Below, piece by piece: positions 11,231 through 22,425 of a stretch of DNA of 64,000 nt (its first letter is position 1; every line of letters starts with the position of its first letter). The notes beneath the pieces were generated by a model. It worked only from the letters and a program-made list of their open reading frames with translations, was not told the origin of the DNA and did no database searches. The translations under genes and the position numbers were made by a program. Location of the stretch: assembly GCA_039881045.1 (NCBI GenBank), contig JAYWVB010000002.1, positions 930,001 to 994,000 of the forward strand, written 5' to 3'. The DNA is from Chaetomium olivaceum (taxonomy: Eukaryota; Ascomycota; Sordariomycetes; Sordariales; Chaetomiaceae).

Positions 11231-13036
11231 ATGTCAAGTGCTCCCGAGTTCTTCTCAATTGGCCCTGGGGGGCATGCTTCCGTCGACGGCGTGTGGGGGC
11301 GATCGTCCAACAAGCCGGTTGCGTCTATATTCGTACACGCAGGGGCGGGCTACCATAGTGTGTTGAATGAGAGGGTACATCTTCAGGCGTGCACAGAGTG
11401 AGTCTTCCACCGGGAACCCTGTAATCTACTCACATATCTAACGGCACGACTAGTGCTGCCCGTATTGGCATGAGTTTTCTCAGGGCTGGCGCAACTGCTC
11501 CCCAGGCCGTCGAGGCCGCCATCAGGTGTCTCGAGGATAATGAGATTACAAATGCCGGTTTTGGAAGCAACTTGAACATCGATGGCGTGGTCGAGTGCGA
11601 TGCCACTATTGTCGACCATCTCGGAAGAAGCGGTGCCTGTGGTGCTGTTGGGGGTGTGTACCATACCCGCTCGCCCTGCTCCAAATAGGATTCCGCTGAT
11701 GTTACTCGCAGGCGTCAAAAACCCCATCACGCTGGCCAGGAAGATTCTCGATACCAGCAGTCAGCCCCTGACGCTTCGCAGAGTCCCGCCCAACATCCTC
11801 GTAGGCCCTGGGGCCAGGGACTTCGCGGAGGAACACGCATTAAAAACCGTTCAGAACGAGTACCTTGTCTCGAGAAATGCAAAAGACCGCTATCTCCGTT
11901 GGAGTGAAGATCTGAGGAAGGCCGAGGCAACGTCTCGTCCGGTATATCCCAAGAAATACTGGAATGGTTGGAGGACACCATCGCCAGGCACCCATGTCAA
12001 GACTGCGAGTCCTGTCAATGTACAGACTCGAGATCATGCCACGGCCATTCTCACGGGCACTTGGAATGAAGGTCAACCCGACTCTCCGGACGCTGGTCGC
12101 TCCCCAGCCGCAACTGCCCCCACCTCACCTCATTTTGACCACATGGGAGCGTCAAGGGAAACGCCGGGTCTGCCAAAAACCCCTGACCGCGGTCCCTTAA
12201 ACCTTCTAGGCTCATCCTTTCAGGCACATAGGGGTTCGTCAACGCCGGTGCAGCCGATAGTGTGCGCGGGATTGGGGGTCAACTCGCCATATCTCGCGCC
12301 AAATGCCACACCATCTCCTTTAGTCAACGATGGGCCTAGAAGCTCTGAAGACACCGAGGTGGGTATGGTAGATGATTTCAACTACTATGAGACTTATGGG
12401 TGCGACTCCTCTTATGACAAGAACAACACGAACCAGCCCGAGGAACGCCCAGTAGGGGCGGAGGAAGCTGCAGACACCGTGACGGATACGGTTGGGGTAA
12501 TCGCAATCGACCTTCTGGGGCATATTGCGGCAGGATCCTCATCCGGAGGCATCGGAATGAAGCACAAAGGCCGCACTGGCCCTGCCGCTCTAGTCGGTGT
12601 CGGGACTGCCGTAGTTCCCGAGGACCCGGATGACGATCTGGCGACGTCAGTGGCCGCGGTTACCAGCGGCACCGGCGAACATATGGCAACTTGCCTCGCT
12701 TCAGGCAAGTGTGCCGAACGCCTGTTTCAGGGTACGCGCCGCGGGCCTGGCGGACGGGATATTGTCGAGGAGGACGAGCATACCATCATGGAATCCTTCA
12801 TCGTCGATGACTTCATGAATCACCCCGGGGTCAGAAGCCAGCCCACGGCCGCGGCTATCGGGGTGATGGCTGTCAAGAAGGACCGTACGGGTATCTACTT
12901 CTACTTCGCCCATAACACGGACTCCTTTGCACTGGCTTCCATGTCGTCAACGGAACGCGAGCCGCTCTGTGTCATGTCGCGCCTTGGTAAGACAGGGCAC
13001 GTCGCACTGGGTGGACGGAAGATTCGGCTGGGATGA
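11231..13036 (+). CDS. Taspase-like threonine aspartase (asparaginase type 2 family)
   Basis: This belongs to the Ntn-hydrolase family of glycosylasparaginases, plant-type asparaginases and taspase 1, made as a precursor that self-cleaves before a nucleophilic Thr. Three exons, 11231-11397, 11454-11653 and 11712-13036, total 1692 nt and 563 residues. Family features are FVHAGAG near residue 37, the NAGFGSNLNIDGVVECDA block, GGVKNPITLARKILD, and the cleavage site DTVGVIAID with predicted nucleophile Thr382. Downstream come GSSSGGIGMKHKGRTGPAALVGVGTAV and the GTGEHM loop. Between about residues 180 and 375 lies a long low-complexity stretch rich in Pro, Ser and Thr, absent from small asparaginases and resembling the longer taspase linker. 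The start at MSSAPEFF is preferred over an upstream in-frame Met with atypical sequence. Substrate specificity is unknown. Confidence 0.85.
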
Positions 13037-13342
13037 GGCGTCTTCAGGATGTATGATGATGTAGGGCACCACACGTGGGTGTGTGCTGTTGGGAGTACGG
13101 TGCCAGATGCGCTTTGGGATCGAAAGAGAGAGATGGTTCCTGTAAGAGACAAACCTTGAATGAGTCACGGTGCACCTTGTCAGAGTAGCGTCAGAGATCA
13201 CCGATAGAAGTCATTGCCTCCCTATCTTCATGGCTCACACGCCCAATAATGACCGCTGTGACCTCGTCCTGTGTGCTGAGGTTCGTCCAAGAGCAGTCGT
13301 CAGTAAGAACATGCCCTTCAACACGTGTACTGGGAGAACTTA

Positions 13343-13381
13343 GTACCGGGAAGGAGTACTGGGAAGGAGTACTGGGAAGGA
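13343..13381. repeat. 13-bp tandem repeat, three copies
   Basis: Three consecutive copies of GTACTGGGAAGGA occur; the first differs by one T to C change. Confidence 0.85.
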
Positions 13382-13616
13382 AGACTGGTGGGATGGTCAC
13401 AGTTTGGGGAGGTCACACCCAAGAGTGGAATGGGTATAACTGCAGCCTGGCCAGGCTGTAGCACGAGCTCTTTCTTCCTTTCTTTTTAGATTTTGCTGTT
13501 TTTACCAGTTTGGTCTCTGGTGCCTACATTCAGGAGACCAAAGGCACCCACTTTGTTTGCCTACCACACACTCCTACCTATTCTCCAATCTCTACGATTG
13601 TTATAATTTGAACTAC

Positions 13617-13790
13617 GACCTGATCTATAACCTAAGCTATAATCTAAATTATAATCTGGCTACAACCTAAACCATCTGAGCTGCGACCTAAACTATAACC
13701 TGAACCGTAACGTGAATTATAATCTGAGTCATGACCTAAGCTGTAATCTAATCCGTAATTTTAGCTGTGACCTAAACTGAAGTCTAAGCA
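13617..13790. repeat. Degenerate 12-bp minisatellite
   Basis: About 14 diverged copies of a unit close to AAYCTRARCTRT run head to tail. Differences between copies are nearly all C/T or G/A transitions. A few copies have indels that slip the register. Confidence 0.8.
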
Positions 13791-14101
13791 ATGGACATGC
13801 TACACATCAATACCACATGCCGAGGATGATGGGTTTGAAGTCCTGATGGATTTATTGGTACAGTCCCGGTATGCACCTTGATGATAATGATACAACGCAC
13901 TGCTTTCCTCGCTCCCAACGCCACGCCCACCTAGACGATTTTGATGCCCATTTACCCCTGAGGACGCCATGGTCTACAACTGCAAACAAAAACAAGGACT
14001 GGCCATCCGGCGGCTTACAGTCCCACCCCCAATTCTCTCTCCTCTCTCTGCCCATCCCTGATAAATGAAGACGACGGACGGTATATATGCATCCACGCCC
14101 T

Positions 14102-15404
14102 TCAGACCTCCCCATTAACCCCCACCTTCCTCTTCTCCTTCCTCCCAACACCCGGAAAAGCACTGCCGCTGCTGTTGCTGCCGGCACCACCCACCACCCG
14201 CATTGCCCGCCACAACCGGCCGCTTCCCGTAATTCCCCAGGGCCAGCGCCGTGCCACACGTCAAACACTCGCCGCCGTCAGGCACCTCGCAGAAGATGCT
14301 CAGACAGATGGAGCAGACGAAGCCCGTGTCGACGACATTGCGGTGGCAGAAGCACGCCGCCCGAAAATCGACTGCGTCCGCGCTGGGCGTCACCAGCAGC
14401 TCCGCCACGCTCGCGCCCAAGCCGAGCTTGCCTGTCTTGGAGTGTTTTCCTCCTCCTCCTCCTCCTGCTGATGTGGTCCCTTGGCCGCCGCCGGCGGTGG
14501 CAGTTTTGGAGTGGGCTGGCCCCTTGCCCGAGTCGGCGCCGCCGGCCGGGTTGGAGGGGGCGGTGCCGCTGCCGAAGCCGAACATGAGGTATTGGAGGAG
14601 GCCGCGGGGCTCGGCGGCGCGGATGAAAGTGCCGCGGGTGATGAAGCTGGCTGCTCGAGGAAGGTGGCGCTGCCGCGGAGGGCGAGGGTGTCGATGGCGA
14701 TGCGGGCGTGGGCGGCGGCGAACACGGCGTTCATGGTGGGGATGTACTGCGCCGGGGCGCTGTCGCTGACCGAGAGGATCAGGATGCGCGCGTGCAGGCC
14801 CGCGAGGCCGCCGCGCTCGTGGATGTGCTGGATACCGGGTTAGGTCCGACGGCGGTGCCTGCTGTCATGGCGGTGCCGGTGTTGGTGGCGGCATTGGCAC
14901 CAGTGGAGGAGGCGGTGAAGGAGAGGGCGGTTTTGTTGATGTGGGCGAGGGCGAGGGTGAGGGCACCGGATATTTGGGTCGTTGTCGAGGAGAGATCGGA
15001 ATCGGTGGTGTCGTTTATGAGGGCGCGAAGGGAGGTTAGGAGGGAGTTTTCTATTTGGGCAAAACTGAGGGTATTTATTTGGCCGAGGAGGGTTTGTTAT
15101 CGTTGGCGGCATTTTGCATGTCGACATCCTGGGAGCGAGCCTGCTTTGGCGGCGTCGGATAGAGCCAGACGGCGCGGTTGGTATGGGCGGCTATTATGGA
15201 GACTTGGTTCGAGTTGCTAAATGCGAGGTGGGCATTGACAAATACCAAGATGTTCGCTATCGCTTTGGAGATAGGGAGTATGTCGTTGAGAGCGGGCCCA
15301 GGCTCGTGGGTTTGTGTCGATGACGATGGTGCACAGCGAGGGTATGTCATCAGTTTGTATACCTCATAGTGCTCTGAGGCGTCGACCGCATCCTGGACGC
15401 TCAT
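14102..15404 (-). CDS. tfb4: TFIIH subunit Tfb4 (p34), broken by several frameshifts
   Basis: Tfb4/p34 is a structural subunit of the TFIIH core in RNA polymerase II initiation and nucleotide excision repair. The N-terminus MSVQDAVDASEHYE is followed by a von Willebrand A-like domain: TIVIDTNPRAW, LNDILPISKAIANILVFVNAHLAFSN, LALAHINKTAL, HARILILSVSDSA and YIPTMNAVFAAAHA. Then come FITRGTFIRA and a C-terminal zinc-binding region with CFCHRN, CSICLSIFC and CLTCGTAL. A Gly-rich run lies between the last two parts. Reading the whole protein needs at least six frame changes, near 15350, 15317, 15083, 14839, 14660 and 14190. Several fit loss of one base in a G or C run. The natural end in the repaired frame is a lysine-rich tail with stop at 14102. 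It is divergent from the UNC-45-like gene. Confidence 0.85.
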
Positions 15405-16392
15405 CTTGACCTAAGTCCGTGTGCCGCTGTTATCGCTCGCCGCAATGACCTCGCGCAATGCTATCGCCTGTGTATGGGATGACACATTCGCGCCCCCTAG
15501 GCAGGCATGAGGTGGACGTGATTTTAGGGTCGGCGTCCGTGCCTGTCGATCAAATTAAGGTTCGCTGCCTGTGCTTTCTGTTCCCGCTGCTGAGGTTCCT
15601 CGGTACCTAGATTCGGCTTATCGAAATCCGAGGTGATGCTGCAGGCCGTCGCAGGTCAGCCGCAAGTCGTAGTTCTTCATGTGCGCTTAGGTTCTTTGTG
15701 ATGGCCGAATGACGTCGCGGGTTGTCCACCACGGAATTTGTTAACTGGTAGTATTTGTAGTAACAGAAAATTGGTAAGACGAGAAACTCTTGTCTGCCTC
15801 ACATGCAGGTAGGTTACGCTATGCCGCTCTTAGACTAGTGCCTAGGAACCCTTGTAGTGGATGTAACTATGGTGGGGCATAGACTTGGAGGGGCAGCTCT
15901 CGAGCTTAAGGTTAAGGTTCAATTCACAACCCGCCTCATATTCTCAACTACACATAGGCGATAGGATCGTGCACACAGGCGATAAGACCGCGCACGCAGG
16001 CAGCAAATACCTAAGGTTCGAGCTTCAATATTAGGTATTTGCCACGCAGGACAGGCTGATTAACTTCTAAAATCCTGTCTATAAAGTCTCTGCCCCCCCA
16101 GCTCCCAAGTTAAGTTTTCTTCTTCCTCCCCCTCCCTTTTATCCATTGATTTTCGAGTCTCGATCAAACAAACACTCGTTTTTCAATACTCAAACATCTT
16201 CAACACTGAACTCTCGACTACTCCCATCATATACCCTCAACCCTTCAAACACTCCTTCACATCCATCTTCACCACACATTCACAATTTAATAAACCCCAC
16301 TACTACGCTCGACTCTCTCGGGCATATCTTCTTACATTGAACTCATCTACCCATAACCCACACTTACACTCCTACTTTCATCAATCATCACC
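15405..16392. other. Divergent promoter region (Tfb4 / UNC-45-like)
   Basis: No ORF of note. The 300 bp before 16393 are strongly C- and T-rich, a typical fungal promoter and leader for the UNC-45-like gene. Nothing else is identified. Confidence 0.5.
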
Positions 16393-18610
16393 ATGTCTGC
16401 TCCTACCCCGGATTCATGTGCTGTGGTCGACACCACCGAGAAGCAAGACGAGACCCTACTTCTCTTTGCTCGGCTCATGGAAGGCGGCAAAGAGGACGAG
16501 GTGACATCGGCCGATCTTTCCAATCTGACAAAGCTCCTCACCGAGGATCTCGAGGACGTCAAGCAGGGCGAGCCGTCGATCACCGATGTTATCGACGACG
16601 ATTGTGTCGATACCATCTTTGGCTACCTCGACATGAGACAACCCGACGCTGTCCGAGCCAGGGCTACCCTCTGCACGGCAGCTTACCTCCATGCTGCCGA
16701 CAAGGAGGGCCAAAGCAAGGTCAACAACTTCTTTCACACCAGGATGGGTCGGGGAACGTACGACGACTTTATCGTCGCCTTCTGCGCTGCTACGGTCATT
16801 TTCCCTATTGACCCGGATACCATGTCAAACCTTATCCACACCGAAGGATTTTCCCCAGCCTTGCTCCGCTGATGAGACGGAAGTGGAAGAGCCGGAAGGT
16901 CGAGATGGCCTGCTTGGAGATGCTCAAGGCCGCATGCATGCAGACCAAGTGTCATCCCGCCATCCACAAGTATTGCCTTGATTGGATGGAGGAGCTCATC
17001 TTCGAGGATTCTGAATCCCGTGTCGAGACCATGTCGGAACTCAAGACCGACCTTGGGATTGAGGAAGGAGGGCCCGCCCTCATGAGAAGGCACTCCGAGA
17101 AAGCTCGCAATCTCGCTGGAGTGGTCTGGACCATGGTTACGGTTAGCACCCATCTCCATGGAGCTCCCCCTCGGGCCGAGAAGGCCACTGAGAAGGCCAA
17201 GGTCAGGAGGTACGTCTATGTGAAGTCGGCTGACGAGAGAGACAAAAGGCTGCTCAAGGTCCGGGCGTGCTACCGAGGCTGGAAATGGATGCCGTTCCCG
17301 TATCGTCTTCTAAATCGGAAGTGCTAAGCAAGAGGTTTGCCAAAACCCTTACCGACGAGGATCCGGAAAATATTCAGTATGCGGTGGAGGGACTGGCCTA
17401 CGCAACAACAAGGCCCGACGTCCGAGAGCTGCTCTCTCGCGAGGGCGAATCTTTGAAACAGATTGTCAAAATTTTAGAATCCGCACCCCCGAAGTCTTCA
17501 CTGGCGTACGGCGCTCTCAGTATCATCGCCCACCTTACTCGGTATCAACCCGCTGAGACCGAGGAACAAAAGAGGGTAAGGGAGCTGAAATCGTATGCTA
17601 ACGCAGCCGGAAAGCTGCAGTCCAGTCCTCTGAGCGATGACGCTCATGTATCGGAGCGCTGCAAACTTGTTTTTCATTCTGGCGTTACTCCGGTTCTGGT
17701 CAAGCACTGCAAGGCGGCGTCTATCGCATCTCTCTCTCTCATCATCTCCATCATCTTTTCCTTCTCTGTCACCCCTTCGTTCCGCGGCCAGCTCGCCCAG
17801 CAGGGCGCCGTCCGCCTTCTCATCGCGGCCTGGACTGCCCTCCCCGAAAAGAAAACACCACACGACGAACCGCCGCCCAAGCTCTCGCCCGCATCCTAAT
17901 TTCAACCAACCCAGCCCTCGTCTTCCGTCAACAGACTCCCCAAACCGCTGCCATCCGTCCGCTCGCCTCCATCATCCCCCCGGACCAGACGGCGGACACC
18001 CGCGATCTCCTTCCCACGTTCGAATCTCTCCTTGCGCTCACCAACCTGGCTTCTACCGACGACGACAACGACACCACGCGGCGCGCCATCGTGCGCGCCG
18101 CCTGGGACGACATCGAAGAACTCCTTTTCAGCAGCAACGCCCGCATCTCCACGGCCGCCGTGGAACTCGTCTGCAACCTTGTCCAAAGCCCCACCGAGGC
18201 GGTGGGCTTATTCGGCGACGGCTCCCCCAAGGCCGCCACACGCGTACAACTCATCCTGGCTTTGGCGGACGCCGACGACATCAAGACGCGGAGTGCGGCG
18301 GGGGGCGCATTGGCCAGCCTGACGGCGTTTGAATCCATTGTTAGTGCGGTTTTGGCTCAGCCGCGCGGTGCGGCGGTGGTGTTGGGGCTCTGTCGGGATG
18401 GCGAGGACGAGGGGCTGCGGCACCGGGGTGCCGTGGTGGTGCACAACATGCTTTCGCAGGAGGGCGAGGTTGGGGGGCTGGGAGGAGAAGTTGCTTGCTG
18501 CGAATGGGGTGGAGGCGTTGACCGAGTGTGCGAAGAAGAGTCGGACGCCCGAGGTGGTGGAGGCTGTTGTGCATGCGTTGAAGGTGCTTCTTGGGGCGGA
18601 TGAGGCGTGA
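16393..18610 (+). CDS. UNC-45/Cro1/She4-like myosin chaperone, with frameshifts
   Basis: UCS-domain proteins fold and stabilise myosin motors and so act in cytokinesis, endocytosis and polar growth. No intron is needed. The protein is an all-helical armadillo-type repeat. Recognisable blocks include the start MSAPTPDSCAVVD, GYLDMRQPDAVRARATL, VAFCAATVIFPID, EMACLEMLKAACM, the UCS hallmark RFAKTLTDEDPENIQYAVEGLAYA, SLAYGALSIIAHLTRY, FRGQLAQQGAVRLLI, LALTNLAS and KTRSAAGGALASLT, ending in VVHALKVLLGADEA. Four frame changes are needed near 16870, 17265, 17890 and 18470. Three fit single-base losses and one a gained G in a six-G run. Repaired length is about 739 residues. I consider these probable sequence errors. 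It converges on Eme1. Confidence 0.87.
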
Positions 18611-18791
18611 TGAATGGGGGTTTTCTTATGTCTCGTTTTTGATGTTCGTTTGTGACGATGCTAGATGAGAGGGGAAACCACTTAATGTGTGGATGGTTTG
18701 GCCATGGACTGATGATTCCGGGAGTGATGGAGGCTATTGTTCATGCTTTAACGGTACTGAATGGGGGGGAATAAGAGTGTTAATGGGTGTT

Positions 18792-18937
18792 TGTCATTCA
18801 ACTTTGTAATACATACTCTAACAAGATTGGCGAACTCCGTTAGAGTATCAGAATGTATACAGTATGTCATTCGGCGTTTGTAATACATACTCTAACAAGA
18901 TTGGCGAACTCAGTTAGAGTAATAGAATATATACATA
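18792..18937. repeat. 73-bp tandem duplication carrying a hairpin
   Basis: Two near-identical 73-bp units (18792-18864 and 18865-18937) each contain the inverted arms TACTCTAAC and GTTAGAGTA separated by 16 bp, at 18814/18839 and 18888/18913. The duplication lies between the converging 3' ends of the UNC-45-like gene and Eme1. The arms could help bidirectional 3' end formation, or this may be a relic of a small inverted-repeat element. Confidence 0.85.
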
Positions 18938-18996
18938 CAATATGCGAACCGTCCATCTATATGCATGCATGCACCGCCCCCCCACGCCTTCGTAAT

Positions 18997-21136
18997 CTAG
19001 ATATCTGTGCTACTCTCATCCCTCCCCAAAAATATCTTGCTCACCCTCCTGCTAACGGCCTGCCCAACCGTTCTCTCACTCACCCCCCCCTCTTTGTTGA
19101 CACTCTTACGCACCTTCTCCAACCTTAGTGGGCCTCCCTCCTCCAATCCTTTCACCAATTTGGGCACAGTCCCAAACTCGGCCACGATGCCGTACGCAAT
19201 GGGCGCGGTAACCCGGGAAATCTCCTGCAACATACGCACATACGTGTCATGCGGCCCGTCTCCCGTCCTGACCTGCCCAGTGTCCATACAAAACCCGGCG
19301 TCGTTGGCCTCATCACGCTGCCGGCGATAGGGCACCGTGCTAATGTGCTGCGTGAAGACGGAAATCCAGCGGGCTGTCTCGAGGGAGGCTACGGTGTGGT
19401 GGATGAGCACACCGTGAAGAACTTGAAGCTGGAGAAGGGCGGTCTCAACAACCTCCTCATCAATGTAAGTTTGCGGGTTGGCGTTCTTGCGCTTGCGCTG
19501 CTGTTGAGTGTTGGAGGTGTCTGGAGGCGGTTCCAGGCCGTTACGCACAGCAGAAACGAACTGATTGTTGCGGGCGTTGCGGTTCTTGCGAAGCCAGAGG
19601 GATAAGCCTTCGAGGAGATATATGATGGTGTCGTTGGGGAAGTGGCGTTTCATGCGCAGGACATGAGATTCGAGGCTGGCACCTTCCTCACCGAGGACGA
19701 GGTCGATAAACTGCACTGCAGAAACGACCACCATGGCGTAGTTTTCGCGGTCAATTCGCTCGGGGACAGGTTCCCAGTGGCCGAGCTCGTCATTGTACCG
19801 GGAGCTCACCTTGCGGCGCCATTTGACCACGTTCTCGACCGGACTTAACCAGGGGGCAGAATCAACGTGGAGATCGCGAAGAAGGGTGGCCGCTTGCAGT
19901 TTGACGGACTCGTCGAGAGTTGTAGGGAGGTCGACGATCATTTCTGGCGCGGCCACCTTTTTGTCTGTCCGAATCTTGTTCACCTCGGCCAGAGCAGCAG
20001 CCCTCACTTTTTCCCGGGCTCTCTCTTCTTTGGCACGCTCTTTCTCCAGCTTCTTGCGTTCCTTTTCTGCCTCTCCGGTGGCGGCTTTTTCTTGCTTTTC
20101 CTTTGCTATCTCCGAGGCACTCTTCTTCAACTGAGTTAAGTCTCTCTTTGGGCCCACCGACTTTGGCTTCAGTGCTGGCTTAGCGGCGGTAGATACAGAA
20201 GGTGGGTGGTGTGATGACTGGTAAACTTATGCTTCATGGTAGCCAAGTCGGTGATGTCTGGTAAGTCATCATCAGAGAGTGGCTGGGCTGGGCACTCATT
20301 CTCAGAATCATCCAGCGTGATTACTTCTGACTGAGTCCTCCGGAAACCCCGTGAAGTCCCTCCACGCTCATTGTAAGTCACCGCCTGAAGAGGAGCAGAG
20401 CTCGAGATTGGATCCCATGCCGCGTCGGATTGGGCCGGCTTCGTGGGGCCGGAGACACGTGCTGGTGAGCTAGAAACGAAAGGATCAATGTCGTCAATTT
20501 TGAGTGCCCGGTCGCTCGCCTTTGGGGGCTGGGGTCCTCTTTGTAAGGCTGGGGGGCCAACAAAGGGATCATCGTCCAAGTAACTTGACGGCAGCGCCGC
20601 GGTGTGGTTGCTAACCCTCGGGGGTGGTTGCTCTGCCACCCCAGGGGAAGAACTTGCAAACGGATCAGAGTCAAGCCACTTTCGTCGAGGAATCTGCCGC
20701 TCTCCGTTGAATCGTGAAAGAACGGTCGGATTTAGCTGTCTGGACCCCGATGCTTGAAATGGTGCTGTTGTTGTGGCCACGTTTGGCCGGCTGATGTCCG
20801 TATCGAAACCATCTAAGCGACGTCTTTTTGAAGAAGGCCCATCATTAGATGTACCCTCTTTTCCGCGAGTATTCCCGAAGAAATGCCCTCGTCGTCTGAG
20901 ATAAGCCACACATCGTCAATGACAGTTTGGGCGTTTGACCGGGCGTTTGACTTCGAGATATTTTTGCTACCTGCTTGACGAGCGGGGGGCAAAGGGGAAA
21001 AGATATCGTCAGAATTGAATGCTATGCCAGTGGGTTTGGCAACTCTTTCTGGTGGTGGTGATGGCTGCCTGGCTTTTGGTGGCGGAGGGGAGCCCGCCTC
21101 AGAGCTCGAGAGGAGCGAGATCACTTCGACGGGCAT
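18997..21136 (-). CDS. eme1: Eme1/Mms4 subunit of the Mus81 structure-specific endonuclease, with two frameshifts
   Basis: Eme1 pairs with Mus81 to cut branched DNA such as D-loops, nicked Holliday junctions and stalled forks. The N-terminal half is a disordered, Ser/Pro-rich region starting MPVEVISLLSSSEAGSPPPP, with acidic patches and a KRRRLDGFD basic motif. A charged coiled segment (KEKQEKAATGEAEKERKKLE) leads into an ERCC4-like nuclease fold: VVSAVQFIDLVL, LESHVLRMKRHFPNDTIIYLLEG, ALLQLQVLHGVLIHHT, FTQHISTVPYRRQRDE and AGFCMDTGQVRTGDGP. It ends with the helix-hairpin-helix-like VGQAVSRRVSKIFLGRDE. No introns are needed. One-base losses near 20882 (a G run) and 20190 split the frame. With both restored the length is 713 residues. 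Catalysis is expected to reside in Mus81, which is not in this window. Confidence 0.88.
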
Positions 21137-22425
21137 GCTGTGGCCGGCTTAAGTTGCCTCCTAGGGTACTCGGCAATATCCCTGTCAAAAAAAAACATAG
21201 AAGTATTTTTTCCCTTTTTTTAGAGGATCATGGAAACCAGCAATAGCAGCAATGGCACGTTCCTGCCCTGATGTTCAAAAGTGCCCTTCAACAACCAAGG
21301 AAGAGACGCGACGGAAGTCGCGAAACAAACACATCATCACGTGATATATTCCCATCGCCACCGTGCTAAGCACAGTGTCCATGGTCTTCTCCTTGGGCCG
21401 AACTAACCACAAGTTAACTCCAAAGCAACACCAACAAAATGCCCTACTAACGCCCTTCTCACAAAGGCCATGAGAAATGACGGCAACGTCACAAGACATC
21501 CGGTTCCCAGTGGGCATTGCTAGTCGGAAGCCTCAGCTTTCTTTATGCTGTTGCCGCTGGCCGTCGGTATTGGACTTGGGGTGCTTCAGCTGCCAATGCA
21601 GGTACTGGTTCTTGTCATCCGTCACGGTATCTGGTTCCAGGCCAGCCTCGATCCCCCATCGTTCCTCTTCTTCAGTGCTCTTTGGGGGGCCAAAGGTTCA
21701 ATGTTATGCAGTCTCCCAGGCAGAGCCGGCTGAAACGCCAACAACTCTGACATGAGGTGGGGAAAACCCCGTGACGATGTTGATGAGAATACTCGAGCCT
21801 TGTCTGCGGAGATGGTGGTCAGGAGAAAATGCTTCATACCTTATATAAGGACGGGCGAGATCTCACTCAAAAGTTCCTCCTTTGCGGTGTAGATCGCTGC
21901 TGTACTACTTGGCTCCCTACTCGTCTTGCCGCTGCGTAAATCTCTGCGTTGTCTTGCAGCGCAAATGATGCCCCTCTCCGGTCTTGCATGCTCTTGACTT
22001 CCTATGCCACAGGCCTTTTTGCCTGATTTCGTCTCGGCACAGTCTTGGTTCCTTGGAAGGGTTGGGAACCCGATTCACCCCAGCGTCGACTGGTGTTCAA
22101 CAAACTGCGCGGTCGTCGGGCCCAGCCCTAGGAACTAGACCGCTTCCCGCAGTTTCGATACCTGCAGAGCTGCCAGTACACCTTGTTCTATGAGTTTCCC
22201 TTTTCCGATGGACCCATCGATGACCCCGGTACACCGCACCCCATCTATGCCTGCACTGCCCATGGCACAGACTGGGCGGCCCTATGGCTGCCGATCGAAG
22301 TCCTTGATGTGAATTCTATTTGTATAGACGGTCAGCTTGTCATACTTGTCCCAAGTCCGGAACTCTCAGCAGGTAGGCAGACTTGAGATCACTTGTGTTA
22401 CGGGATTCGCATCAGTGCCTCGCCA
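21137..22425. other. Gene-free region
   Basis: It lies between the Eme1 start and the esterase 3' end. Small overlapping ORFs near 21480-21755 encode hydrophobic but unrecognised peptides in several frames and look like chance. No repeats or RNA genes are seen. Confidence 0.5.

Larger units (their letters stand above)
13037..14101. other. Convergent intergenic region with minisatellites
   Basis: This lies between the 3' ends of the taspase-like gene and Tfb4. It contains no gene but two tandem repeat arrays, listed separately, at 13343-13381 and about 13617-13790. Confidence 0.6.
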
